Positions 18,230-26,731 are shown, counted from the first letter of the stretch. The stretch is DNA of 64,000 nucleotides from JAHEJN01 sp963787285 (GCA_963787285.1 CAWBCM010000007.1:8336-72335); one strand, 5' to 3'. Notes: generated from the sequence alone by a model not told the origin. A program made the numbers and translations.

Positions 18230-18937
18230 TCAGCGTCGTGCGACCCGACGGAGCGCCAACAGCTCGCGCGCCACGGGGAGCGCGTCGCGGGTGAACCGGA
18301 TGGCGGACGCCGGATCGTGGCGCCAGGTCACCGGCACCTCGACGACGGTGAGGCCCGCTCGACGAGCATGCAGCAGGACCTCGATGTCGAAGCAGTAGCC
18401 CTTCGTCGAGACGGGAGCGAGCGTGGCTCGGGCCGCGTCGCGGGTGAAGGCCTTCAGGCCGCACTGCGTGTCGCGGAGCGTGGTGAGGCCCATGGCGCGG
18501 GCGAGCAGGTTGAAGCCTCGCCCGGCCAGCTCGCGGGTCAAGGGCTGCGGTGTGGCGATCACCGAGTCGGGATGGCGCCGGCTCCCGATGGCGATGTCGG
18601 CTCCCGGTTGCTCCACTGCTTCGACCACTCGTTCGACCGAAGCGATGTCGGTCGAGAGGTCGGCATCGACGAAGACGATCGTGTCGCCTGACGCCTCGAC
18701 TGCGCCTCGCGTGACCGCCGCTCCCTTGCCGCGGTGAGGAACCGACACGACCCGCCCCCGGAGATCCAGCGCCTCGAGTCCCTCGGCCGCAATCGGGCCC
18801 GAACCGTCGGTGCTGCCGTCGTCGACCAGGATGAGCTCGGCATCGCCGAGCGCGCTGTCGGCCAGTGCCGCCAACGTCGCCGGGATCCGTTCGGCCTCGT
18901 CGAGCATCGGGATGACGATCGACCGGGCCCGACGCAT
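18230..18937 (-). CDS. GT2 family glycosyltransferase (dolichyl-phosphate glucosyltransferase-like)
   Basis: A 235-residue GT-A fold glycosyltransferase: SIVIPMLDEAERI at the N-terminus, LILVDDGSTDGS, HRGKGAAVTRGAVEASG, the DxD-type motif FVDADLSTD, DTQCGLKAFTRDAAR, and EVPVTWRHDPASA near the end. The order and the STD after the aspartates match the ALG5/dolichyl-phosphate beta-glucosyltransferase-like branch that loads a sugar onto a polyprenyl phosphate. It has no membrane segments. The start ATG 18937 is placed directly before the first beta strand. It lies 25 nt downstream of the PilZ-glycosyltransferase-like gene on the same strand and is probably co-transcribed, suggesting a shared envelope-glycan role. 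Confidence 0.85.
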   Translation of the reverse strand: MRRARSIVIPMLDEAERIPATLAALADSALGDAELILVDDGSTDGSGPIAAEGLEALDLRGRVVSVPHRGKGAAVTRGAVEASGDTIVFVDADLSTDIASVERVVEAVEQPGADIAIGSRRHPDSVIATPQPLTRELAGRGFNLLARAMGLTTLRDTQCGLKAFTRDAARATLAPVSTKGYCFDIEVLLHARRAGLTVVEVPVTWRHDPASAIRFTRDALPVARELLALRRVARR

Positions 18938-18962
18938 GGACCGAGCGTACGAGGCCGGGGAC

Positions 18963-20807
18963 TCAGCTCGCGGCAGTCGTCCTTCGATCGATGCGTCGGA
19001 ACGGAACCGTGACCGAGGCGAACTCCACCAGACGATCGCGTTCGATGGCGCGGAGATCGACGAACTCGAGGCCGGCGCGGTGCACGCCCTCGCCGAGATC
19101 GGCAACCCATCGGACCCGCGCCGTGAGCCGGAGGTCGTGGAGCGCTCCCGTGGGATCGGGTAGGTGCAGGGAGACGATCGTGGTGCTGTTGAGCTCCAGG
19201 GGCCGTCCGGTCTCGATGCCGATGCCGTCGCCGACCACGTCGAGCACGCGCACGATGTTCCCGTCGAGGCGACCGCTGACCTCCACCGGGAGGCGGCCGT
19301 AGGTGCGCCGCTCGCGATGGCGAGCCCATCGCAGGGTCTCACCGGTGCACAGAGAGGCGATGGCCCCGGCGGCCGCGACCGAAACCCACAGCGATCGGTC
19401 GTTGCTGCCCGTGGCCGCCAGGACGGCAACCCGAAACGCGACGGTGATCCACAGAGCGGTGCTGAGCGGAGCGAGCATGGGCACTTTCGACAGCATCTCC
19501 AGCGGATGCGGATCGAGACCGCTGCGTGGAGCGAAGCGGTAGACCGCTCGCTTTCCGGTCACCCAGGCCCAGAGCGCTCGGAGATGGAGCCCCAGGTAGG
19601 ACAACTCGTGCTCCACGTTGGCCAGCGGTCGAATCCTGCCGTCGGAAAGGAGCCAAACGGCCAGCGCCCGAAGGGCGAACGCGGGAGCGAGCAGCGCGAT
19701 GGCCTCGCTCGAGCCGATGGCGATCGGGAGGGCGCCGGTGATCATCACAGCCCCGGCAACGACGATCACGAGGAGTCGGGCGGCCGACGCCGAGGCCGAG
19801 GCGAGCACTTCGAGTCGGCTGGCGCGCTGATGGAGGGTGAGCCCCGGGCGGGTCAGTGCCGACCCCGGCCCCCGGAGGGCCTCGACCCGACCCAGGACCC
19901 TGCGGTCCCGGAGAGCGAGACGAGCGGTCAGGTTCGCCGGTCCGGGCAACTCGGCGAGGACGGTCGGCACCATGCGCACGATCCATCCGCCCTGCCACAG
20001 GCGAAGGGTGTAGCCGAGATCGGGTGCCACGGTGTCGCACGGCAGACCGCCGACGGCATCGTGGGCCCGGCGCCTAACCACGAGCGGCCCGCCTTCCCAG
20101 GCGGCGGCGTCGACGCGATCGAGGCTGGGGGCCGTGACCTCCGACTCGATGTGCTCGATCATCCGAGGGGCGGAGCGGTCAGCGTTGCGTTCCGTGGTTC
20201 CGGCGACGACTGCGGCGACCCGGTCGTCGGCGAAGAGCCCCGACGTGTGACGGAAGAAGTCCGGCAGCGGCACCTCACCGGCGCTCAGAAACACGGCGAA
20301 ATCCGCTTCGCTGAGCGACATCCCGTGGTTGAGGTTGCCGGCGCGTGCGCCGGTGACGGCAGTGCGGGCCACGTACTCGGCACCGTGTTCGGCGGCCAGC
20401 GCCTCGATCTCGATGCGGTGTCCGTCGTCGAGCACCCAGAGCGTGTGCGCGACATCGAGAGCATGACACCCGATGAGGGTGGCCCGGACGGCATCGACCG
20501 GATCGTTCAGCGACGTCACGAAGACATCGACCGAACCGAGGTCGAGCGGTTCCGGCGACTGGCGAGAGCGTCGGCGCCAAGTGAGATGGAGGAACGACCC
20601 GAACGACAACCACACGGCGATCTCGGCCGCCACGAGGGGAATCCCGAGGAGGGGTGAGACGCCGATGAGCGAGTCGGTGACCCGCCAGCCGAGATAGGCC
20701 AGGCCCCAGATCAGCGCGAGCGCGGCCACGAGGCGGTCGAGCACGAGTGGGGTGCTGATGCGGCGACCGTAGGGGTCGTGGCCCGCAACGGCGGAAGGGC
20801 TATTCAT
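18963..20807 (-). CDS. cellulose-synthase-like membrane protein with PilZ domain, catalytic motifs degenerate
   Basis: A 614-residue protein built like BcsA: two N-terminal membrane segments (about residues 20-75), a GT2-like cytoplasmic domain (about 90-320), more membrane segments (about 330-500), and a C-terminal PilZ domain (about 505-600, starting at ERRTYGRLPVEVSG). The backbone is recognisable (VDVFVTSLNDPVDAVRAT, LWVLDDGHR, GARAGNLNHGMSLSEADFAV). Where BcsA has the D,D motif, this protein reads FLSAGEVP. The TED motif is APD, and the Q-x-x-R-W region reads QRASRL. The PilZ RxxxR is present (RTYGR), but DxSxxG is DVVGDG. It may be an inactive scaffold or allosteric protein. The start is ATG 20807; the gene diverges from the penicillin-binding protein. 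Confidence 0.8.
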   Translation of the reverse strand: MNSPSAVAGHDPYGRRISTPLVLDRLVAALALIWGLAYLGWRVTDSLIGVSPLLGIPLVAAEIAVWLSFGSFLHLTWRRRSRQSPEPLDLGSVDVFVTSLNDPVDAVRATLIGCHALDVAHTLWVLDDGHRIEIEALAAEHGAEYVARTAVTGARAGNLNHGMSLSEADFAVFLSAGEVPLPDFFRHTSGLFADDRVAAVVAGTTERNADRSAPRMIEHIESEVTAPSLDRVDAAAWEGGPLVVRRRAHDAVGGLPCDTVAPDLGYTLRLWQGGWIVRMVPTVLAELPGPANLTARLALRDRRVLGRVEALRGPGSALTRPGLTLHQRASRLEVLASASASAARLLVIVVAGAVMITGALPIAIGSSEAIALLAPAFALRALAVWLLSDGRIRPLANVEHELSYLGLHLRALWAWVTGKRAVYRFAPRSGLDPHPLEMLSKVPMLAPLSTALWITVAFRVAVLAATGSNDRSLWVSVAAAGAIASLCTGETLRWARHRERRTYGRLPVEVSGRLDGNIVRVLDVVGDGIGIETGRPLELNSTTIVSLHLPDPTGALHDLRLTARVRWVADLGEGVHRAGLEFVDLRAIERDRLVEFASVTVPFRRIDRRTTAAS

Positions 20808-20876
20808 GCCGTGCCCGTCGGCCGCTACCAGCAGGAGTTGAGGTGAGGGTGACACCGCAGGAGCCTCGGCGGCCAG

Positions 20877-20882
20877 TACCGT
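20877..20882 (+). promoter_or_regulatory. -10 element TACCGT upstream of the class A PBP gene
   Basis: TACCGT ends 10 nt before GTG 20893 and 13 nt before ATG 20896, so the transcript would have at most a few untranslated bases. No ribosome-binding site is seen upstream. Confidence 0.4.
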
Positions 20883-20892
20883 TTGCAGCGCC

Positions 20893-23271
20893 GTGATGAC
20901 CCTTCTGCGCAGTCTGCGCTTCTTCGCCATCGTGCCCATCCTGGGCCTCGCCGCCGGGCTCACGGCCATCGTGATCTCGCCCCAGGTCGGCCAGGTGCTC
21001 ACGGCCTACGAGACGACCTCCGACGAGGTCACCCTCGACCAGCTCGACGAGCTCGGCACCCGCACGCTGGTGTACGACAAGAACGGACAGCTGATCTCGG
21101 CGCTGTACAGCGAGAATCGTGAGCTCATCACCCTCGACATGATCCCCGAGGAGGTCATCACCGCCGTCCTCGTGGTCGAGGACGAGGACTTCTACACCCA
21201 CAAGGGAATCAATGTCCGCTCGATCATCCGTTCGCTGCGCGAGAACGTGGGCGCCGGCGGCATCACCCAGGGTGGTTCGACCATCACCCAACAGCTCATC
21301 AAGAACCTGTTGGTGGGTGACGAGCAGACGCTGTCGCGCAAACTCAACGAGGCGGTGTACGCCTGGCGGCTCGAGAAGACCGCCACCAAGGACGAGATCC
21401 TCGAGCGCTACCTGAACACGGTGTACTTCGGCGCCACCGCCTACGGCGTGCAGGCTGCCGCCGAGGTGTACTGGGGCAAGTCGCCCGACGAGCTGGGTTG
21501 GGCCGAAGCCGCCACCTTGGCCGCCCTGATCTCGGCCCCTTCGGCGCACGACCCGATCGAGAATCCCGAGGAAGCCGACCGTCAGCGAGAGATCGTCCTC
21601 GAACGGCTCAACGAGCTCGGTCACATCACCGACGAAGAGCTCCAGGAATACCTGCGAGTTCCGCTGCCCACCCGACGCCAGACCCTCGACGTCAACCCCG
21701 AGAACTACTTCCTGGAGCTGGTTCGCGAAGACCTGCTCGACGACTTCCGGCTCGGAGCAACAGTCGAGGAGCGTCGCGACACGATCGAGCGCGGCGGTCT
21801 GCGCGTGTACACCACGTTCGATCCGGTGGCTCAGCAGATGGCCGAGGACGCCCGCGACGAGGTTCTGCCCGATGACCCCCGCTTCACCATGGCCATCGCC
21901 GCCATCGAGCCGTCGACCGGCGCGATCAAGGCCGTGGTCGGCGGCCCGGGCTTCGACCAGGTGAAGTTCGACCTCACCACCGACGGAATCGGCCGTCAGC
22001 CAGGGTCGTCGATGAAGCCCTTCGTCACGGTCACCCTGTTCGAACAGGGATATCAACCCAACGACACCGCCAGCGGCATCGGTCCGTGCAAGTTCCCCGG
22101 AGTCCCCGGAGCCGAGAACTACACGGGCAACAACTTCGGCGGTGGCGCCGGCTCCATCAACTCGATTCGGGGGCTCACGACGAGCTCGTCGAACTGCGGG
22201 TACCTTCGCCTCGGTCAGATCGCCGGCGTCGAGAACGTGGCCGAAGTCGCCCAGTCGATGGGCATCCAGACCGAGCTGCGGCCGGTGTTGACCCTGCCGC
22301 TCGGATCGAACGAGGTCCACCCCATGGACATGGCGAGTGCCTACGGCGTGATCGCCAACGGCGGCAAGCGCAACGAGCCGTACACCATCCAGCGCATCGA
22401 GCGCAGCGACGGTGAACTGGTCTTCGAACGGGAGGTGATTCCGCAACAGGTGATCTCCGAGCAGTCGGCATGTTGGGTCACCGAGATACTGGCGGCCAAC
22501 GTGGTGGGGGGTACCGGAACCGCGGCCCGCCTACCCAACCAGGTCGCGGCCGGCAAGACCGGTACCACCGAAGAGTTCTCCGATGCCTGGTTCGTGGGCT
22601 TCACTCCCTACCTCGTCACTGCCGTGTGGATGGGGAACCCCGACGCCCGAGTGCGCATGCTGGGGGTCGGCGGCCTCGGATCGGTCACCGGCGGCTCGTT
22701 CCCTGCGCGGGCCTGGGGTGCGTTCAACACCAGGTACCACGAGAACCTCGAACCGGTCTCGTTCCCCTCGTGCCCCGGCTACCCCCGCGGGCCGAGGTTC
22801 CTCCGCATCGAGGGCGACGCGAAGATCTTCGATCCGTGTCCGGGCGGGGTCACCCTCGACACGAACAACGACGGTGCCCCCGACGGCTGTGTCGACCCGG
22901 GCACCGATGGTCTGTTGGAGTGTGGTCAGACCGAAACGGTCGACTCGACCGGCAGGCCGATAACGATCTTCTGCGAGGCTCCTCACGTTTCCTGTCCGGA
23001 GGGCACGGTCGGCGTCGACACCACCGGTGACGGCATCCGCAACGTCTGTGGCCCGCCCCCGCCTCCACCGGTGCAGTGCCAGGCCGGAACCGTCCCCGTT
23101 GCCCAGGCCGACGGCACCTTCGTGTGCGGTCCGGCTCCGCCGCCCGACGCCGCACCCCCGCCCGACGTCCCGGTGGCTGCGCCCGCGCCGGTGAGCTGCG
23201 GTCCGAACGAGGTTCCGGTCGACAACGTCGGCGGTGACGGTATTGCCGACACCTGCCTGCCCACCACCTGA
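20893..23271 (+). CDS. class A penicillin-binding protein (transglycosylase/transpeptidase)
   Basis: A 792-residue bifunctional peptidoglycan synthase. A membrane anchor (about residues 8-30) precedes the GT51 glycosyltransferase domain, with the catalytic Glu in VEDEDFYTHKGI and the motifs GGSTITQQLIKN and RYLNTVYFGATAYGVQAAAE. The transpeptidase domain has SxxK in PGSSMKPF, SxN in SSSNCGY, and KTG in AAGKTGTTEEF. The C-terminal ~150 residues are Pro- and Cys-rich and contain three acidic DxDxDG-like segments (DTNNDGAPDGC, DTTGDGIRNVC, DNVGGDGIADTC), resembling thrombospondin type 3 calcium-binding repeats, an unusual tail for a PBP. It acts on the outer face of the cytoplasmic membrane. Start GTG 20893 or ATG 20896. 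Confidence 0.95.
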   Translation: MMTLLRSLRFFAIVPILGLAAGLTAIVISPQVGQVLTAYETTSDEVTLDQLDELGTRTLVYDKNGQLISALYSENRELITLDMIPEEVITAVLVVEDEDFYTHKGINVRSIIRSLRENVGAGGITQGGSTITQQLIKNLLVGDEQTLSRKLNEAVYAWRLEKTATKDEILERYLNTVYFGATAYGVQAAAEVYWGKSPDELGWAEAATLAALISAPSAHDPIENPEEADRQREIVLERLNELGHITDEELQEYLRVPLPTRRQTLDVNPENYFLELVREDLLDDFRLGATVEERRDTIERGGLRVYTTFDPVAQQMAEDARDEVLPDDPRFTMAIAAIEPSTGAIKAVVGGPGFDQVKFDLTTDGIGRQPGSSMKPFVTVTLFEQGYQPNDTASGIGPCKFPGVPGAENYTGNNFGGGAGSINSIRGLTTSSSNCGYLRLGQIAGVENVAEVAQSMGIQTELRPVLTLPLGSNEVHPMDMASAYGVIANGGKRNEPYTIQRIERSDGELVFEREVIPQQVISEQSACWVTEILAANVVGGTGTAARLPNQVAAGKTGTTEEFSDAWFVGFTPYLVTAVWMGNPDARVRMLGVGGLGSVTGGSFPARAWGAFNTRYHENLEPVSFPSCPGYPRGPRFLRIEGDAKIFDPCPGGVTLDTNNDGAPDGCVDPGTDGLLECGQTETVDSTGRPITIFCEAPHVSCPEGTVGVDTTGDGIRNVCGPPPPPPVQCQAGTVPVAQADGTFVCGPAPPPDAAPPPDVPVAAPAPVSCGPNEVPVDNVGGDGIADTCLPTT

Positions 23272-23317
23272 CGTCGTCGGCCGCTGAGCGACGTTGGTCC
23301 GACGGTGATCAGGTGGT
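23263..23317 (+). terminator. inverted repeat between the PBP and zinc-ribbon genes
   Basis: ACCACCTGA (23263-23271) and TCAGGTGGT (23309-23317) are perfect 9-nt inverted arms. The 37-nt spacer itself contains the smaller pair ACGTCG/CGACGT. The left arm includes the PBP stop codon, and the right arm ends just before the AAAGGGG ribosome-binding site of the next gene. It could attenuate read-through or mask that site. There is no T-tract. Confidence 0.3.
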
Positions 23318-23330
23318 AGCAAAGGGGCAG

Positions 23331-24044
23331 ATGATCGACTTCGGCGTACTTCTCGATGTCCAGGACCACGACACCCGCGCCGAGCAGATCCGCCACCGCC
23401 GGGTCTCGTTGCCTCAACGCGACGAGCTGAAGCGCATCGGCGCCGAGCTCGCCACCCTCGAGAAGGCCGAGGCCGAGGCTTCGGCCCGACGCCACGAGCT
23501 GGCCCGGCAGGAGAAGCGATTCGAGGACGAGGCCGCGCTGGTCGAGGCCAAGGCGGCCTCGGAGAACAACCGGCTGTACTCGGGTGAGATCACCAATCCC
23601 AAGGAGCTCCAGGCCATACAGGCCGAGATCGCGTCGCTCAAACGACGCCAGACCGAGCTCGAGGACGAGGCGATCGTGCTGATGGAACAGATAGAGCCGG
23701 TCGACGTCGAGCTCGCGGGGCTGACCGAGCGCACCGCGGCGCTCCGAGCCGCCGAGGCGACGGCCACCGAGGATCTGGCCGCCGCCGAGGCGCAGGCCGA
23801 CACCGAGCTGGCGACGGTGCTCGAGGAACGGGCGGCGCTCGCGGCTTCGCTCGACCCGGCCCTGCTTGCCACCTACGAGCGCGTCCAGGCCCAGCAGCGA
23901 GGCGTGGCCGTGAGCCGACTGGCCGGAAACACCTGCGACGGTTGCCATCTCGCCCTCTCGGCCGTCGAGCTCGACCGCGTGAAACACGAACCGCCCGACG
24001 TGCTCGTGTACCACGAGGAGTGCGGCCGCATACTGGTGCGCTGA
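23331..24044 (+). CDS. coiled-coil protein with C-terminal zinc ribbon (CT398/Rv2229c-like)
   Basis: A 237-residue protein. Most of it (about residues 20-195) is a Glu/Ala/Arg-rich antiparallel coiled coil, including the conserved kink segment SGEITNPKELQAIQAEI. It ends in a zinc-ribbon-like module: NTCDGCHLAL and, about 25 residues later, YHEECGRIL. The usual C-x2-C...C-x2-C is here C-x2-C...H-x2-C, a possible CCHC variant. Start ATG 23331 is chosen because AAAGGGG lies just upstream. As in mycobacteria, the family lies near a histidine-phosphatase gene, here with a membrane protein between. Family members are proposed to link to RNA or secretion functions; none is established. Confidence 0.82.
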   Translation: MIDFGVLLDVQDHDTRAEQIRHRRVSLPQRDELKRIGAELATLEKAEAEASARRHELARQEKRFEDEAALVEAKAASENNRLYSGEITNPKELQAIQAEIASLKRRQTELEDEAIVLMEQIEPVDVELAGLTERTAALRAAEATATEDLAAAEAQADTELATVLEERAALAASLDPALLATYERVQAQQRGVAVSRLAGNTCDGCHLALSAVELDRVKHEPPDVLVYHEECGRILVR

Positions 24045-24051
24045 CGCCATC

Positions 24052-24552
24052 GTGTTCTTCTGGTTCGCAGGTCTGAGCTTCTTGAGCGTGCTGTTGGTGT
24101 TCAACAGCCCGGCGCTCGATTACCGCATGGTCATGCTGGGCGCGGTGCTACCCGGGCTCGAGCTGGCCTACGGTCCCCCTTGGCTCATGCACACCTTGCT
24201 GTTCCCGGTGGCCGTGATGGCCCTGGTGATGGTCCTCACGAGGAATCGCCGACTCGTGCGCAGGCGCTGGCTCGGACTCCCCATCGGCCTGTTCCTCTAT
24301 CTCGTGTTCGAGGGTGCGTGGCGCCGAACCGAGCTGTTCTGGTGGCCCGCGTTCGGCACCGACCTGTCCGAGGCGGCGACGCCGTCGCTGAAGCCACTCG
24401 GTCTCGTGATCGTGATGGAGCTGGTCGGCCTGGCCGCCCTGGCGTGGTTGACGATGCGATTTCGACTGAACGAACCGGCCCGACGTGACCTGTTCCTCCG
24501 TGAGGGTCGCGTCGGTCGCGATCTCATGGCCGGTCCGGAGCCGACGTGTTGA
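24052..24552 (+). CDS. hypothetical four-helix membrane protein
   Basis: A 166-residue protein with about four hydrophobic segments (residues 2-18, 26-62, 73-90 and 119-140), separated by short loops with RNRRLVRRRW and EGAWRRTELFWWPAFG, and a charged C-terminus (RRDLFLREGRVGRDL). The start is GTG, 7 nt after the stop of the zinc-ribbon gene, and its end overlaps the next gene by 7 nt, so it is the middle gene of a three-gene operon. I do not recognise a family with a known function; the hydrophobic core with a conserved Trp-rich loop suggests an integral membrane role only. Confidence 0.7.
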   Translation: MFFWFAGLSFLSVLLVFNSPALDYRMVMLGAVLPGLELAYGPPWLMHTLLFPVAVMALVMVLTRNRRLVRRRWLGLPIGLFLYLVFEGAWRRTELFWWPAFGTDLSEAATPSLKPLGLVIVMELVGLAALAWLTMRFRLNEPARRDLFLREGRVGRDLMAGPEPTC

Positions 24553-25115
24553 TTCTCGTGCGGCACGGCCGCACCGAGCGAAACGCCGGGGGAGTGCTGC
24601 AGGGCCGGGCCGACGTTGGGCTCGACGACACCGGCCGCGATCAGGCTCGTGCGCTCGCGGCTGCGCTGCCGGTGCTGAGCAGAGTGGTCGCCAGCCCGCT
24701 GGTCAGGGCGCTCGAGACCGCCAGGGCCCTGGCCGACACGGTGGAGATCGACGAACGGTTCATCGAGCTCGACTACGGGGCCTTCGACGGCATCCCCATC
24801 CGCGACGTGCCATCGGCCACCTGGGAACGGTGGCGCTCCGACCCGGACTTCGCTCCACCGGGCGGCGAGTCGCTGCGTGCAGTGAGTGAACGGGTCCGTC
24901 CTGCCCTCGCCGAGTTGGCCGCAGCCGCGGGGGATGACGACATCGCGGTGGTGAGCCATGTCTCGCCGATCAAGGCGGCCATGGTGTGGGCTCTGGGTGT
25001 CGACGAGGCTGTGACGTGGCGCTGCCACCTGTCGCCGGCATCGATCACTCGCGTCGGCTGGCGAGGCCAAAGACCGGTACTGCAGTCGTTCAACGAGACC
25101 GGTCACCTGCGCTGA
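24546..25115 (+). CDS. histidine phosphatase superfamily protein
   Basis: A 189-residue branch-1 histidine phosphatase (phosphoglycerate-mutase-like). The catalytic phospho-acceptor is in LVRHGRTERN (residues 4-13), followed by LQGRADVGLDDTGRDQA, the conserved ELDYGAFDG segment with the acid/base region, and the second catalytic His in VVSHVSPIKA. This subfamily includes CobC-like alpha-ribazole phosphatases and broad-specificity phosphatases; the sequence alone does not decide. It overlaps the membrane-protein gene by 7 nt. The association with a zinc-ribbon gene parallels mycobacterial Rv2229c-Rv2228c, but the RNase H domain of Rv2228c is absent here. Confidence 0.85.
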   Translation: MLILVRHGRTERNAGGVLQGRADVGLDDTGRDQARALAAALPVLSRVVASPLVRALETARALADTVEIDERFIELDYGAFDGIPIRDVPSATWERWRSDPDFAPPGGESLRAVSERVRPALAELAAAAGDDDIAVVSHVSPIKAAMVWALGVDEAVTWRCHLSPASITRVGWRGQRPVLQSFNETGHLR

Positions 25116-25117
25116 GC

Positions 25118-25619
25118 TCACTCAGCGAGCGGCGCCCGTCGCTCGAGGAGCATGGTCGACCAGAATCGGCCCATCTTGAAGCCGACTTCGTGCTGCACGC
25201 CGAGCGACGCGAAGCCCAGCCTGTGATGCAGCGCAATCGACGCGTCGTTGGGTAGGGCAACGATCGCGTACCGCGCGGTGCGCGCCGTGTGCGTCGACGT
25301 CGCTCAGCAGCGTTCGGTACAGCTCCGTGCCGAGCCCCCGACCACTGCGGCCCGGCTTCAGGACGATCGTGGTCTCGACCGAGGAGTCGTAGGCCGCCTT
25401 CGGGCGAAAGGGGCTGCTCCACGCCGCACCGAGGATCTCGCCCTCGAGCTCGGTCACCCAAACCTGCCACGGTGTTTCGCCGCCGTACTTGGCGAACCAG
25501 GCGCGACGCTGGTCGACCGTCCACGGTTCGAGATCGAACGAGACGTGCGACTCGACGATGTAGTGGTTGTAGATGTCGGTGATCGGGGCCAGATCGTCGA
25601 CCGTCGCGCGGCGAATCAT
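25118..25619 (-). CDS. GNAT acetyltransferase, PAT/phosphinothricin-type (apparent frameshift near 25271)
   Basis: The intact part reads MIRRATVDDLAPITDIYNHY at the start, the usual opening of phosphinothricin/methionine-sulfoximine-type N-acetyltransferases, with acetyl-CoA-binding strand and loop GRSGRGLGTELY. After GAHRA the frame fails. Dropping one base in the CC at 25271-25272 restores YAIVALPNDASIAL, LGFASLG and a family-like ending SLGVQHEVGFKMGRFWST, with a stop at 25118-25120, giving about 166 residues. Read without correction, the frame stops at 25122 with a non-homologous tail. The base is probably a sequence error, though loss of function cannot be excluded. It diverges from hisC with only 14 nt between start codons. 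Confidence 0.75.
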
Positions 25620-25633
25620 GCCAGGATCATCGC

Positions 25634-26731
25634 ATGCCCATCGGACGACCGCGATCTGTCGTAGCCGAACTTCCCGCCTACCGCCCCGGAAAGGACGCGG
25701 CCCAGGCCGAAGCCGAACACGGCATCACCGACGCGATCAAGCTCGCGTCGAACGAGAACCCGCTGCCTCCGCTTCCCTCGGTACTGAGCGCCATCAACCG
25801 TGCCACAATCGGCCTCAACCGGTACGCCGACCATCGGGCATCAGCGGTGCGGGCTCGCCTCGGCGAGTGGCTCGGGGTGGACACCGACTGCGTCACGGTG
25901 GGGTGTGGCTCGGTCGGTTTGCTCCAGCAACTGGCGCTCACCTACGTCGACCCGGGAGACGAGGTGGTCTATCCGTGGCGTTCCTTCGAGGTGTATCCGG
26001 TGTACACCCAGCTCGTTGGGGGAGTGGCCGTCACCGTTCCACTCGTCGACGGCGCCTTCGACCTCGCCGCAGTCGCCGCCGCGGTCACCTCCAAGGCCAA
26101 GCTCGTCCTGCTCGCGACGCCGAACAATCCCACTGGCCGCGCCGTGTCGACCGATGAGCTGGCGACGTTCGTGGCCGCGGTGCCCGACGACGTGATCGTG
26201 GTGGTCGACGAGGCGTACCGCGAGTTCCTCGACCCGGTCTTCGGTGATCCGGTGCACGACCTCGTGCCCCGCTTTCCCAACGTCGTCGTGACCCGCACCT
26301 TCTCGAAGGCCCACGGACTGGCCGGCCTGCGTATCGGCTACGCAGTGGGTCATCCCGAGGTGATCGCCGCCATCGACAAGACGCTCTTCCCGTTCGCGGT
26401 CAATGCGCTGGCCCAGGCCGCAGCACTCGCGGTGATCGAGGCCGACGACGAGATCGCCGACCGGGTGGCCGACATCCTGGCCGAGCGCGCTCGGGTGGTG
26501 TCCGAGCTCGGGAAGCGGGGCTGGCGGGTGCCCGACCAGCAGGCGAACTTCGTGTGGTTGCCGTTGGGCGCCGACACCGACGAGGTGTACCTCGCCCTGG
26601 AGAAACGAGGGGTCGTCACCCGTCCGTTCACGGGGGAGGGGATCCGGGTCACCATCGGCACTCCGGCCGAGAACGATCGGTTCCTCGCCACCCTCGCCGA
26701 GGTGCGTTCGCCTGACCAGTCGACCCGATAG
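25634..26731 (+). CDS. hisC: histidinol-phosphate aminotransferase
   Basis: A 365-residue fold-type I PLP enzyme of the HisC branch, catalysing transamination between histidinol phosphate and 2-oxoglutarate. Landmarks are KLASNENPLPPLP near residue 37, YPWRSFEVYP, TPNNPTGRAVS, VVDEAYREF with the PLP-contact Asp and Tyr, and the Schiff-base lysine in TRTFSKAHGLAGLRIGY. No other his genes are adjacent, so a role with aromatic amino acids (as in HisC/PatA paralogues) is a realistic alternative. CAGGAT at 25622-25627 lies 6 nt before the ATG, consistent with leaderless transcription. Confidence 0.87.
   Translation: MPIGRPRSVVAELPAYRPGKDAAQAEAEHGITDAIKLASNENPLPPLPSVLSAINRATIGLNRYADHRASAVRARLGEWLGVDTDCVTVGCGSVGLLQQLALTYVDPGDEVVYPWRSFEVYPVYTQLVGGVAVTVPLVDGAFDLAAVAAAVTSKAKLVLLATPNNPTGRAVSTDELATFVAAVPDDVIVVVDEAYREFLDPVFGDPVHDLVPRFPNVVVTRTFSKAHGLAGLRIGYAVGHPEVIAAIDKTLFPFAVNALAQAAALAVIEADDEIADRVADILAERARVVSELGKRGWRVPDQQANFVWLPLGADTDEVYLALEKRGVVTRPFTGEGIRVTIGTPAENDRFLATLAEVRSPDQSTR

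Noticed and set aside
20800..22446. A 548-residue minus-strand frame opposite the penicillin-binding protein
   Set aside because: Low-complexity Gly/Val/Asp/Leu composition caused by GC-rich codons; the plus-strand frame has all GT51 and transpeptidase motifs.
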